Assembly (NCBI GenBank): GCA_009731375.1
Contig: BJOX01000022.1
Coordinates: 622,778-670,811 of the forward strand
Length of the DNA: 48,034 bases
From: Paulinella micropora
Taxonomy: Eukaryota > Cercozoa > Imbricatea > Euglyphida
Direction: 5' to 3'
Shown here: in pieces, positions 22,301 to 32,414 of the stretch
How positions within the stretch are numbered: position 1 is the stretch's first letter
Layout: each line of letters begins with the position of its first letter
Program-made: the position numbers and the translations under genes
Notes under the pieces: generated by a model
Database searches by the model: none
What the model was told of the DNA's origin: nothing
What the model saw: only the letters and a program-made list of their open reading frames with translations

Positions 22301-23355
22301 ATTAAAGTTTATGAGGTGTGGCACTGGGAACAACGGACAACAACACTATTCAAAGACTACATAAAAACCTTTCTACAAGTAAAGCAAGATGCAAGTGGCT
22401 ACCCGTCAAATTGGAAACGGAGGAACAAAAAGACAATTACATAAAGGACTATGAGGAAAGGATGTGTATTAAGTTGGACAAAAACAAAATAGAAAAGAAT
22501 GAAGGAAGGAGGGCAGTCGCAAAGCTATGTCTGAATTCTCTGTGGGGAAAGTTTGGACAACAAAGCAACACGACACAGACAACAATCGTCAGGAGTGAGG
22601 CAGAATTATACAAAATACTAAATGACAAAGACATAAACGAAATCTCAATCAATATGATAAATAAATAATGCCTTGAACTATCCTACAATCTACACCCCGA
22701 AAAAGTGTCAGACCCTTACAACACAAACATATGTGTGGCTTTATTCACAACAGCACACGCACAAATGAGATTGTATGATATGATGGATAGATTGGGAGAC
22801 AGAGTATTATATCACGACACAGACAGCATAATATATTCAGTTGATGAAAAACAAGGACAGACAACAATGCCGACGGGTGACTTATTAGGACAATGGACAG
22901 ACGAACTAATAGACAAAAAGACAACAGTAAGCATACAGATAACTACATGTGTGGGCTCGGGGCCTAAGTCCTACGGCTACATACTAAACGACGGCACAAC
23001 AAAAATGAAACTGAAAGGCTTTTCTATGAACTACGACACTTGCAGGAAACTGAACTTGGTAAATATGTTTAGTGTGATAAGCAATGGTCTGGGAATAAAG
23101 GACGAAGAACTATCAAAGAAAGCATATGAGGAATTAGAAGCATTATTGGAGACAGAAGGAGAAAAGCACATAGCAAAGAATGTGGCTAAGATTGGAAATG
23201 TAGCAATACACAACCACAGCAAAATTACGAGGAACAAAAAAGACAAAACGATTACCTCCGAACATTTGAAAAAGATATTCTCATTTACTTACACAAAAAG
23301 AGTAATACAGCCGATTAAAGAGAACCATATCTCTACACTGCCTTACGGATTTTAA
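19332..23355 (+). pseudogene. polB: Protein-primed DNA polymerase B, frameshifted
   Basis: About 1,340 codons in several frames. The N-terminal third has the region common to Polinton polymerases (FMGVRMPQGGARL). A Cys/His-rich stretch follows at 20370-20670 with many CxxC pairs. Exo I is VSFDFEATQE (near 20705), Exo II is AHNARGYDCQFVLKWL (near 20920), and Exo III is YCHSDVDILRRG (near 21295). Polymerase motif A is ICSLYPSV (21976-21999), motif B KLCLNSLWGKFG (near 22520), and motif C YHDTDSIIY (near 22810). The family aspartate before SLYPS in motif A is replaced (frame reads YIVICSLYPSV). In-frame TAA occurs near 19750, 21103 and 22666, and TGA near 21653 where the family has Trp. Frameshifts fall near 19430, 19540, 21330, 21620, 21915, 22160 and 22400, often at A or G runs. 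It would copy the element from protein-primed ends if intact. Confidence 0.93.
20777..20844 (+). repeat. GC-rich palindromic repeat inserted in the polymerase frame
   Basis: GGAAGGGGCGATGCCCCTTTCC (a hairpin), AAACCC, a spacer, CGGGGGTATGGTAGGGGGTGG, AACC. The same parts in the same order occur in reverse complement at 37644-37698. It adds a Gly-rich segment between Exo I and Exo II without breaking the frame. GC content is far above that of the rest of the gene. Confidence 0.75.
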
Positions 23356-23418
23356 AGGCAAAAAAAAAAAAAAAAAAAAAAGCACACTGCGGATTTTAAA
23401 GGCAAACAAAAAAAAAAA
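23344..23418 (+). repeat. Duplicated polymerase tail with two A-tracts
   Basis: The end of the polymerase gene, CGGATTTTAAAGGC, is followed by about 21 A. The same string recurs at about 23388-23402, followed by AAC and about 15 A. The first copy contains the gene's stop codon. Confidence 0.8.
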
Positions 23419-23439
23419 AAAACACGACGAGCCCACATT

Positions 23440-23516
23440 TAATCGAGTGGGAATTGAACCCGCGACACAGAAAACCGAGTGTGAGCACCCTTCCCATTCA
23501 TCTATGTGAACTTCGT
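23440..23516 (-). other. Weak tRNA-like sequence
   Basis: The minus strand contains a T-arm-like CGCGGGTTCAATTCCCAC, preceded by a possible anticodon arm with ACAC/GTGT stem and a D-loop-like AATGGGAAGG. The acceptor arms (about GTTCACA and TCGATTA) do not pair and the anticodon loop is too long, so this is at most a degraded tRNA-like piece. Confidence 0.25.
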
Positions 23517-23724
23517 CTAACACTTTCGCAGCAAGCACACTCATAAAAATATACACATCCGACTTGAGAGAACATCTGGAAAAAGGTGAAGTAGGAGCAA
23601 CCAATGAAAAGGAAAAATAAAATATCAAACCACAAATAAAAGGAAGAAGAAACCGCTCACGCACCGCACACAAAATCGCTTTTTTTTGTGTTCTTGTGTT
23701 GGACTATTTTGTTGAAACACACAA

Positions 23725-24177
23725 ATGCGTGAAAGTGAATACGAAGAAAGTGAAAGAGAGGATGGAAAGGATGGGATGAATTCTATTCTGACAAACCAGA
23801 ATGGAATGTTAGTAGAGACAAGATAACTATTGAAAACAAAAATGAATCACTGAGGGATAAAATAGCTAAATTAAAAAATGAGTTAGATAAAAATGAAGAA
23901 CGGGAAAGAGCCATACATAGAAGACTTGCTGATATTGAAGAAAATAATACAAGAAAGGAGAAGATTAATAAATTGAAACGAAAACGAAAAAGGGATGAGG
24001 AGAAAAAGAAAAAAGAACTGAAATTGTTGGACAGCTGGTTATTAGCAAAAAAACAACCATTTTCCTTGAAAGAAGAATGTATGCTAGAGACCTTATAGAG
24101 AAAGGAGGTAAATCTTTTGACGATGTATTAATCGAATGGAATACTTATCAAAAAAGATTAGAAAACAATAATGTATA
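23725..24177 (+). pseudogene. Coiled-coil protein, frameshifted
   Basis: ATG at 23725. After a shift near 23775 the frame reads GWDEFYSDKPEWNVSRDKIT, then a long heptad-like Lys/Glu/Leu segment (LRDKIAKLKNELDKNEERER, KLKRKRKRDEEKKKKELKLL). A second shift near 24050 leads to FLERRMYARDLIEKGGKSFD and a stop near 24177. About 150 residues if joined. Charged coiled coil is all that can be said; no family is recognised. It lies between the polymerase gene and the chimeric gene at 24370, on the same strand. Confidence 0.55.
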
Positions 24178-24369
24178 ATTGTCTTGTTTGTGTTGTGTGG
24201 TGCCTGCCTACACGCTCACCTCTCCTCAAACAACACGGCACACACTCACATAAGACAATATGATTATTTTTATTGTAAAAAAGCACATGATAGACATACA
24301 AATCATTAGAACAGCTATCGGGCACTACCCACATATGTGTTTTGTGCTTTTTTGATGTGTGGGTAGGCG

Positions 24370-24867
24370 ATGCCCCCGAAGAAGAAGACCACCGCCACCG
24401 AAGCCGAGACCTCCGAGTCAGCCCCAGCTACTGCCGGCGAGCCAACCCTTGCCGTAGCACCAGCCACTGAACCGCCCCAAGACGACAAACACGAGGACAA
24501 GCAAGCTCAGGCGGAGGGAAAAGTAAGAAATGCTTCTAGCACCCTTTCAGATTTTGGAAAAAAGAAAGCTAAAAGTCAAACAAAGCCAAAGGAGCACGAG
24601 GGAAAGGTGTATGTTATCTTTAATAGTGATATGGATAAGCCAGATGCTATCTACGAAGAGAAAAAAGAAGGAAGTAAGGAGGCTGTCTTTATGGTTACTG
24701 GAGGGGATGACGAAATACCATATGTTGCTTATGAAGGAGCAGGTGTTATACGTGTTTTTCGTTCATTCAAAGCCTTAAAGGCCTATTACATCAAAGGCCT
24801 AGCACCTAGGTATTCTAAGTTTGCTGTGATAAATCCTCCTCCAGAAAAGGACACACAGAAGAAATAA
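24370..24867 (+). CDS. Intact 165-aa protein of unknown function with Ala/Pro/Lys-rich N-terminus
   Basis: One of the few undamaged genes of the element. Residues 1-70 are low complexity and GC-rich (PPKKKTTATEAETSESAPAT, many Ala/Pro/Glu), unlike the AT-rich codons of its neighbours. Residues about 75-160 are a compact domain with KVYVIFNSDMDKPDAIYEE, EIPYVAYEGAGVIRVFRSFK and KALKAYYIKGLAPRYSKFAV, predicted to mix strands and helices. No known family is recognised. The stop lies four bases before the convergent integrase gene. The lysine-rich start could be a nuclear-localisation or DNA-binding tail. The two parts may have different origins. Confidence 0.7.
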   Translation: MPPKKKTTATEAETSESAPATAGEPTLAVAPATEPPQDDKHEDKQAQAEGKVRNASSTLSDFGKKKAKSQTKPKEHEGKVYVIFNSDMDKPDAIYEEKKEGSKEAVFMVTGGDDEIPYVAYEGAGVIRVFRSFKALKAYYIKGLAPRYSKFAVINPPPEKDTQKK

Positions 24868-24870
24868 AGG

Positions 24871-25698
24871 CTACAAATCCAAAATTTCTTTTTTCTTTCT
24901 GACTCTTGTCCCTGTGCGAATGTTGGACTCATCTAAGTTTTCACGTTTCAGTAAATGCTTTGTTTGCTTTTCCTTTGTTAATTTTTTCGATTCTTTATTA
25001 ATATCCGGTTTGTCTTTTGTGTTGTCGTCTTCTTCGTCTGCCTCGGTCTTTAATAAGTGCCTTGGTGGCACGACTTCATCATTTGTTAATATAACCCGGT
25101 AGCCCCTACGGCCTTTTACTTTACATATTTGTTTGCTCCAAGTCTTACCGCCCTTTTCTAATATGTGCTTTTTGTTAAGTTTTCTTACCTTGTCTCCTTC
25201 TTTGAAATCAAATAAATTCTTATCTACATAATGTTCTTGCTTGTTAGTATCAGTGCCATTAAATACTTCAAGTGGTGAGGCCTTAATAGTTGAGTGCTTC
25301 TTTTTGTTGTAATAATAAACAACATCTTCAATGTAATTTATCCCATCAAAGTTGCCATTATAAGCCCATATAATATGGAGTTGTTCTCGTAGAGTACTTA
25401 CAAATCTATCAACAATACCTAATGAATTATGGTCTCCCACTTCAACCTTAAAATGATTAATACCATTATTATCCATGCATTCTCCAACCGCACCCTTAAA
25501 TTCACCACCGCTGTCCGAGATAAATGCCTTGGGCTTTGGTACTTTTTTAAGTGCTTCTAAGACCGTAGTTGAAAACTTATTTTTTAACGGGATGGCATAA
25601 GCATACCGACTATGAATATCAATCCAAATCAAAGCAAAATTATAATTTTTATTTTTTGTTGCGACTTTTGTCATATCCATTAAATCAATATTTACCAT
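24871..25698 (-). CDS. int: Integrase (rve), assembly duplicate of 25940-26767
   Basis: Identical, as far as compared, to the integrase at 25940-26767, and the identity extends over the whole segment 24865-25924 versus 25935-26994, on both sides of a 10-N gap. The 5' end here is cut by the gap. This is one gene present at the ends of two overlapping contigs that were scaffolded instead of merged. Domain content is described under the second copy. Confidence 0.9.
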   Translation of the reverse strand: MVNIDLMDMTKVATKNKNYNFALIWIDIHSRYAYAIPLKNKFSTTVLEALKKVPKPKAFISDSGGEFKGAVGECMDNNGINHFKVEVGDHNSLGIVDRFVSTLREQLHIIWAYNGNFDGINYIEDVVYYYNKKKHSTIKASPLEVFNGTDTNKQEHYVDKNLFDFKEGDKVRKLNKKHILEKGGKTWSKQICKVKGRRGYRVILTNDEVVPPRHLLKTEADEEDDNTKDKPDINKESKKLTKEKQTKHLLKRENLDESNIRTGTRVRKKKEILDL

Positions 25699-25924
25699 AT
25701 CTAAAACTTTATCTGCCCATATTGTTGTGCCCTTGTTCTGGGCTTTGTCTGCCGAAATATTTCCTGTGCTGTATCTTTTTTTTCTTCCTCTGCTGGTTCG
25801 CCTTTCGGAGTATCTTCTAGCTGCGTATCCTTATCCTGTGCATTATATTAGCAGTCGTATGTTTGTTATCCATGATATTTTAGAATTGCGCTTCGTGCTT
25901 TGCACTCTCGCTTATTCTAAAACA

Positions 25925-25934
25925 NNNNNNNNNN
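25925..25934. other. 10-N scaffold gap between duplicate contig ends
   Basis: Ten N separating two identical segments of about 1,060 bp; an overlap that the assembler failed to collapse. Confidence 0.95.
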
Positions 25935-25939
25935 AAAGG

Positions 25940-26942
25940 CTACAAATCCAAAATTTCTTTTTTCTTTCTGACTCTTGTCCCTGTGCGAATGTTGGACTCA
26001 TCTAAGTTTTCACGTTTCAGTAAATGCTTTGTTTGCTTTTCCTTTGTTAATTTTTTCGATTCTTTATTAATATCCGGTTTGTCTTTTGTGTTGTCGTCTT
26101 CTTCGTCTGCCTCGGTCTTTAATAAGTGCCTTGGTGGCACGACTTCATCATTTGTTAATATAACCCGGTAGCCCCTACGGCCTTTTACTTTACATATTTG
26201 TTTGCTCCAAGTCTTACCGCCCTTTTCTAATATGTGCTTTTTGTTAAGTTTTCTTACCTTGTCTCCTTCTTTGAAATCAAATAAATTCTTATCTACATAA
26301 TGTTCTTGCTTGTTAGTATCAGTGCCATTAAATACTTCAAGTGGTGAGGCCTTAATAGTTGAGTGCTTCTTTTTGTTGTAATAATAAACAACATCTTCAA
26401 TGTAATTTATCCCATCAAAGTTGCCATTATAAGCCCATATAATATGGAGTTGTTCTCGTAGAGTACTTACAAATCTATCAACAATACCTAATGAATTATG
26501 GTCTCCCACTTCAACCTTAAAATGATTAATACCATTATTATCCATGCATTCTCCAACCGCACCCTTAAATTCACCACCGCTGTCCGAGATAAATGCCTTG
26601 GGCTTTGGTACTTTTTTAAGTGCTTCTAAGACCGTAGTTGAAAACTTATTTTTTAACGGGATGGCATAAGCATACCGACTATGAATATCAATCCAAATCA
26701 AAGCAAAATTATAATTTTTATTTTTTGTTGCGACTTTTGTCATATCCATTAAATCAATATTTACCATATCTAAAACTTTATCTGCCCATATTGTTGTGCC
26801 CTTGTTCTGGGCTTTGTCTGCCGAAATATTTCCTGTGCTGTATCTTTTTTTTCTTCCTCTGCTGGTTCGCCTTTCGGAGTATCTTCTAGCTGCGTATCCT
26901 TATCCTGTGCATTATATTAGCAGTCGTATGTTTGTTATCCAT
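25940..26942 (-). CDS. int: Retroviral-type (rve) integrase of the Polinton
   Basis: The open frame from 26767 (275 codons) starts MVNIDLMDMTKVATKNKNYN with the first catalytic Asp in the strand-1 box. The second is FISDSGGEFKG. The third position, in GIVDRFVSTLRE, is Asp where most rve enzymes have Glu (VERF), about 34 residues after the second. C-terminal to the core is an SH3/chromodomain-like segment (KEGDKVRKLN, KGRRGYRVILTNDEVVPPRH) and a Lys-rich tail. The true start is probably the ATG at 26942, directly after the hairpin element, with one or more frameshifts near 26790-26890; an N-terminal zinc domain is not evident. It would insert the element DNA. It is convergent with the gene at 24370. 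Confidence 0.9.
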
Positions 26943-27002
26943 GATATTTTAGAATTGCGCTTCGTGCTTTGCACTCTCGCTTATTCTAAAACATCGTTTT
27001 TT
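26943..27002 (-). promoter_or_regulatory. Nested-hairpin element before the integrase start
   Basis: On the minus strand: ACGATG, arm TTTTAGAAT, AAGCGAG, inner hairpin AGTGC-AAA-GCAC, GAAGCGCA, arm ATTCTAAAA, TATC, then the ATG at 26942. It matches the elements at 33488-33544 and 37758-37816. A cut copy lies at 25873-25924 in the assembly duplicate. Confidence 0.8.
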
Positions 27003-27032
27003 TATTTCATTTTAAATTAATATCACCTCCAT

Positions 27033-27090
27033 ACGATGTTCATCAACAAACGAGAGTTGCGAAGCAACGAAAGTGAAGTTGATGAATATC
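27033..27090 (+). promoter_or_regulatory. Fourth nested-hairpin element with different stem sequence
   Basis: ACGAT (27033-27037), outer arm TTCATCAAC (27039-27047), inner hairpin GTTGC-GAA-GCAAC (27056-27068), outer arm GTTGATGAA (27078-27086), TATC (27087-27090). Layout and end motifs equal the other three elements, but the outer arms differ while remaining fully complementary. It lies two bases from the stop of the minus-strand gene 27092-27609, so it may also act as a 3' element. Confidence 0.7.
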
Positions 27091-27091
27091 A

Positions 27092-27609
27092 TTAGAATTT
27101 AAGAAATACTTTATCTGCCTCTTGACTTTTTGCCTTCTCTTTATGAGTGGTATTATATACATTGCCTGATATTTTTTCACTTCTTTTTTTACCACCTCGC
27201 TGTTTTCCGCCTGTTGTTTCATAATCTTCGCTTTCTTCACTCTCACTTTCTTCTTCTTCGCTGTCATTCTCTGGCTTCTTGGGTGGTGGTGCTTTCTTTG
27301 CGGTTTTCTTCTTAGGCTTTTTAGCATTCTTTTTTATCTTCTAAGCATATGATTAGCAATAACCTCAGACATATCGATTCCGCTATCGCTGTCGCTTTCG
27401 TCTTCTACGATTTCGGGTTTTGCCAGTATTTCCTTAGCAACACCTAACTCAGCATCAGTTTCAATTATTTCATTTATGGTCTTATCTTTCAGTTCCCCCT
27501 TCTTGCGGAGCCGTTCGCGAGCCCATTCGTCCTTTCGCCGTTCAGCATTTTCTCTATTTGCTTGAACAGCCTTCTTCCAATTTTCCTTTGATGCTTCCTT
27601 TGACTGCAT
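27092..27609 (-). pseudogene. Unknown acidic/basic protein, one frameshift
   Basis: Starts at 27609 (MQSKEASKENWKKAVQANRE), continues with EIVEDESDSDSGIDMSEVIA, and shifts frame in an A-run near 27330. It then reads a Lys-rich segment (KKPKKKTAKKAPPPKKPEND), a Glu/Ser run and a Gly/Lys-rich tail ending VFLKF. About 172 residues. Composition suggests a nucleic-acid-associated or virion core protein, but no family is recognised. It is divergent from the fibre gene at 27686 and in the same direction as the integrase. Confidence 0.55.
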
Positions 27610-27685
27610 AATTTAGATATGCTTTTAATCTTTGTTACTATAATTTAACAAAAATAAAATTAAATACTTATTAAATATATACAAT

Positions 27686-30600
27686 ATGTCAAACTTCAAG
27701 TCGCTTTTAGGCTTGAATGAGTTGGCCGTTGATAGTCTAGATATAAAAATTAAGATCTAACCAATACCAACATAGTTGGAATTAATACAGACAGAGTGCC
27801 AGAAGATGCAGACCCTATAAACCTCTACTATACTGACGGGCTATTTGATGCGAGACTGGCTACCAAAAGCACGACTGACCTAAAAGAAGGACTTAATTAT
27901 TATTGGACTGATAACCGCTTTGACACACGTCTCGCTCTAAAATCAAAAACAGACCTAAAAGAAGGACTTAATTATTATTGGACTGATGACCGCTTTGACA
28001 CACGTCTCGCTTTAAAATCAACAACTGACATAAAAGAAGGTAGTAGTCTATATTATACTGATGGACGATTTGATGCGAGGCTACAACTAAATCAACATCA
28101 GACATCAAAGAGGGAAAAAATCTATACTACACAGAACAACGAGTGCGGGACAACGACGAGGTTAAGCCTCAACTCAATACAGAAGCAATATATCCAATCC
28201 GCACCAAACCAGCCTATATAATTTGATAGACACAAACATATTTGCACAAGCGAGCGGACAATACTTAACATATAATGATGTAGAAGGCAAATACCGCCCT
28301 CGGTTCAATTGACACGCTTTCTGATGTAGTCATAACAGCACCAATAGCCACTTATAGTTATCTCACATATAATTCAATAAACTGGGTAAATAAAACATTT
28401 CCGATAAATGTTGATGAATTTGGAAATATTAATATGGGAGGGAATTTGAATATAACAGGAGTTAATTTACTAAATACCAAAGATGTTGATGAATGGATAC
28501 TTGAGCATAATGATAATAATGATAAAGTGTCAGCAGGTGGAAGTATAGATAGCCACAGCGATGTTACAATAACAGGCTTCCCATCAGATAACCGACTGCT
28601 TATTTATAGCACAGGACAATGGAGAAACACTACATCACCCTTTCTTAGATTAGACGGCACCACGACTATGACGGGAGGACTAAATATGGGTGGTTATGCT
28701 ATTTCAGGGGCTTCTACATATAATGGAATTAATCTCACTACTCTTGCAGTTGATGGTTCTGTGGTTAAACTAACAGGAGACCAAACCATAGGAGGAATTA
28801 AAACATTTAGCAGTATAATAAATGCGAGTGCGGGGATTGATATGAAAAGCCAAAGCATAACAAATGTTAATTTGGTTGATGGTGTGGATGTTTCTGTCCT
28901 TGATACTTCGGTGGTTAAACTAACAGGAGACCAAACCATAGCAGGAAAAAAATTCACATCAACTTTAGAAGTAAGTGGTTCATCCAATCCTACTACTTTT
29001 GATGGTATTGGCATAGCCTTTGATACAAAATAGGAATGATTGCAGCATAAAAAAAACAGCAACAGCGACTTGGTATCCGATACAAATAACTGGTTCGTAT
29101 GTAGAGTTATATTCAGGTAATATTTTAATTATAACCGCAACTGGAACAAAATTAAGTTTGAATAACAACAAAATAACAAACTTAGCAGACCCTTCCGCTT
29201 CAACAGATGGAGCAAATAAAATTTATGTTGATACAAAAAGACAGGCAAAATGTGAAACTAACAGGAAACCAAACCATAGCAGGAATTAAGACATATAGCA
29301 GTGGTGTTGAAATAACTGGAAATTCAATAAATTCCACAACAAAGGGCACATTCATCGTTTTTAATTCTACTAGTAATATTGGGTCAATTGCTAGTTGGAT
29401 ATGAAAACAAATACGTATTACAACTTTGAAATTTCGGCAAAAAAAGTTTTATTATTGATGTGACGATTGTCTCGTGGTTTAATGCTACTGGCTTAGATTG
29501 TAATAGTAGTCGGATTGTTAATCTAGGAGCACCACAAAATGCGAATGAAGCGGTAAATAGGCAATATCTGGATGACAAGTGTGTGAAACTAACACAGACC
29601 AAACAATAACAGGAAGTAAAACATTGAATGGGGCGAGCACTGTGATAAAATATCTAACTCTAACACAAACGGCTGATTTTAATAATCAAGAAATCATTAA
29701 TGGTGGAAATATTACATATAATGGGGCGCGGACATTAAACCAAAACGGAGGAGATATATTCTTTTCACAAACAACGGGTAATTATCAATATTTCTTATTT
29801 ACTCTAAATACTGCTACAAGCGGAACCGCGAACCAAAGAGGTTATGTATTCACGAATGTAGCATACGATGTAATACTATCGAAAGGGGCCGGACTTCATA
29901 TTTCAAAACTTTTAGATAATAAATCTGCTTCGTCTGACATTGTCCGTTTTAACAATGCTGGCGGTATGCGGGTTTTATGGGGACTTAGATATGAACTCAA
30001 ACAACATAACAAGTGCTGGAACAATAACGGGAACATCAATTACTTCAACTGCTGGCATGACTACGACAACATTAACGGCAAGCGATAAAATAACAACTGC
30101 ATTAGACAAACCGATAATCATAGGCAAATCAACAAAGGGAACAGGAGCAACAGGAGGTTTAGAGTTGTATGGAACAGATGGTAAAATTAACGGCCCTCAT
30201 ATACAGGCAATAACTTTATTTGATGCGTACCCAATTTTTTACCAACACAACTGGTCGCACGACAATATAGCCTTGAGTTTTGATGCTTATTTTGATGGCA
30301 CGAACTGGAAATCAAGCCTTAGTGGCTCAAACTTTCAAATATACAAGGCAAGCAACAAACTCGCTTTTAACTATAAATCAGGAGTAGCGGCAGGAAGCAA
30401 TATAACATGGTCTGAGGCAATGAACATAAGCAATGCGGGGTTGATAACCGCAAATGCGTGAATAACTACAATTACATCAACGACGAGTGATAATATAACA
30501 ACAGCATTAGCTAAGCCAATAATCATAGGTAGGAATTCAAAAGGCACAGGTGCGACAGGTGGATTAGAATTGTATGGAACAAGTGGTAATATGAATGGTC

Positions 30601-31456
30601 CGCACATTCAAGCATTTGTTCATTTATCCGCTTATCCCGTATTTCAACAATTAAACTTTGCTCAAGACAATATTGCTTTAAGTTTTGATTGCTATTGGGA
30701 TGGTTCAAACTGGAAATCAAGCAACCTAAACTCCAACTTTCAAATATACAAGATAAGCAACAAACTCAGTTTTTTATATGCCACAGGTGTCGCAGCGGGA
30801 GGAACTATAACTTTGGCTGAGGCAATAGGTATTAATACATCAGGAGAAGTAAGCGTCCCAACAACATCCAGCGGTTCTTTAACATTACGAAAAAGAGCAA
30901 GTCCATATAGTTACGACCCACAAATATTTTTTAAATCGGGAGGATATACGAATTATGGTGTAATTGGTTAAGCTAATGGAGCGCTTCATGCTTGGACTAC
31001 TTCAAACTCAACAGGTGAGCCTTCTGGTGCTTATAATTATGTTCCACTTAATAGTGCTTGGACTTATACATCGGACAGGAGGCTAAAATCAGATATTAAA
31101 ACATTGGACTGCGGGATTGTTGTGAGAAATTATCAAAAATAAACTGCTGTCCGTATTATTGGAAAACGGACAAAAAGAAAGAAAAAAAGAACCACGGATT
31201 TATAGCGGATGAAGTTAAAAAAATATTTCCAGAATTTGTGTCTGAAAGCGGAATAAAAGCCGACGACGGAGATTGCAACCTTGAAGGCATAACATATACA
31301 GACTTTATTCCAATATTGGTTAGTGCTTTTCAACACATGTTGGAAAAGGTGATTAATTTAGAAAAAGAAAATAAACTTTTACTTAATATATTACAAGACC
31401 AAGCAAATCACTTGGCAGAAATCCGAGCAGTCGTTTTCCCTAATGCCCAACAATAA
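27686..31456 (+). pseudogene. Large virion fibre with C-terminal S74-type chaperone domain
   Basis: About 1,250 codons with many frameshifts and some in-frame stops. It starts MSNFKSLLGLNELAVDSLDI, then has at least four 27-residue repeats (YYTDGLFDARLATKSTTDLK type, 27815-28100), then four or more VVKLTGDQTIAGIKTFSS-type repeats (28755-29620). Two homologous modules follow (30095-30460, 30500-30840) that share GTGATGGLELYGT, NGPHIQA, DNIALSFD and NWKSS. The end (31065-31440) reads TSDRRLKSDIKTL, GFIADEVKKIFPEFV and ITYTDFIPILVSAFQHML, then a coiled coil: the layout of the Peptidase_S74 intramolecular chaperone of phage and virus fibres, which trimerises the fibre and then cuts itself off. 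Stops include TAA near 30969 and TGA near 30459. It is the likely host-attachment protein. Confidence 0.85.
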
Positions 31457-31797
31457 TACAACTAGACTTCACAGACCACCGCCTATTATGGATATGGATG
31501 GCGAACTAACTCCCGAATTAAAGTCTCGTGTTCTTGAAGTAGAACTAAAGACTGAGAAAAAAAATAGAGCACGAATTGGAAGATAACTGGAATTGTTGTT
31601 GTATAAAAAACAGACCGACCGACAGCCGACTTATTAACTATCTGTTTCAAATGGGTATCATTATTGTCATTATAACCCTTTGTATCGTGAGGCTATCTGA
31701 AAAGAACTTACCTTGTGAGGTTGCTAACACTTATGTCGGAATTTTGACTTTACTCATAGAAATTTGCCTTCCATCGCCTTCTAGTTCAAAGAAATGA
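31443..31797 (+). pseudogene. Small membrane protein, one frameshift
   Basis: Overlaps the fibre end. It starts MPNNNTTRLHRPPPIMDMDG and shifts frame in an A8 run near 31557, then reads a Cys cluster (WNCCCIKNR), a hydrophobic segment (MGIIIVIITLCIVRL), and YVGILTLLIEICLPSPSS before a TGA at 31795. Two hydrophobic stretches and a PSP ending resemble the small membrane proteins commonly found near the capsid block of Polinton-like elements. Role in the virion is inferred from that resemblance only. Confidence 0.55.
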
Positions 31798-32130
31798 ACA
31801 TTCATACAAATGTTTTTATACCATGAACTATCGCTGGCACAGATTAAAGGTAGTGCTTCATCAAAACTAACACACCAATCACTGAAAGGTTTATATACAG
31901 GCATTTATACTTAGTTTCAATACCTTGCTTCATACAATAAACACAACTTTCATTCTTTTTTTGTGAGTATCGCAAGTAAAAGTCGCAGGCAGTCCGCGAA
32001 AATATTTTTGTTATTAAAAAGTTTATCATCAGTAATATAATCATGGCTACAGAATATAAATACCAACCAAAATGAATGGCTAAGCAAATCATTTTGTGGG
32101 AAGCAAAACATTTAATAAAAAATATTCAAA
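31798..32130. other. Spacer, no gene supported
   Basis: AT-rich sequence without a plus-strand ORF of note. A minus-strand ORF of 82 codons (31844-32092) has one hydrophobic segment but no family or codon support and is not called. The string CACCAACCAAAATGAATG occurs at its end and, in near-identical form, about 80 bases earlier (ACCAACCAAAATGAATGG). Confidence 0.5.
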
Positions 32131-32406
32131 TGTCATCTACACCAACCAAAATGAATGTTAAGTTTATTTTATACGAACGACCAGACGGAAACCAAAACCA
32201 GAATTCTTTATATGGACAGAATTGGAATTATTGGCACATTTGCAGATAGTAACATAGCAAACATTTCAAACCTCAGTTTCAATTTGAGTGTTGTTGGTTG
32301 GTCGGACGGGCAATACACATTTAAAGTCCTTGAAACTGACAGAGGAAATATTGACACAGGAAATTTAGCAGGCCGAATTGTTGTGTGTTTAGAGTTTTTG
32401 GCTTAA
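32131..32406 (+). pseudogene. Small beta-rich protein, frameshifted
   Basis: ATG at 32131 (MSSTPTKMNVKFILYERPDG). After a shift near 32200 the frame runs MDRIGIIGTFADSN, LSFNLSVVGWSDGQYTFKVL, GRIVVCLEFLA to a TAA at 32406, nine bases before the ATPase start. About 90 residues, alternating hydrophobic strands. No family recognised. Close spacing suggests cotranscription with the ATPase. Confidence 0.5.
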
Positions 32407-32414
32407 TATATACG

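Noticed and set aside
24865-26994. Tandem integrase genes as a biological duplication
   Set aside because: Identity across both flanks around a 10-N gap is typical of unmerged overlapping contigs.
31844-32092. Minus-strand 82-codon ORF with a hydrophobic segment
   Set aside because: Lies in the spacer between two plus-strand genes, without motif or upstream element; could be chance in AT-rich DNA.
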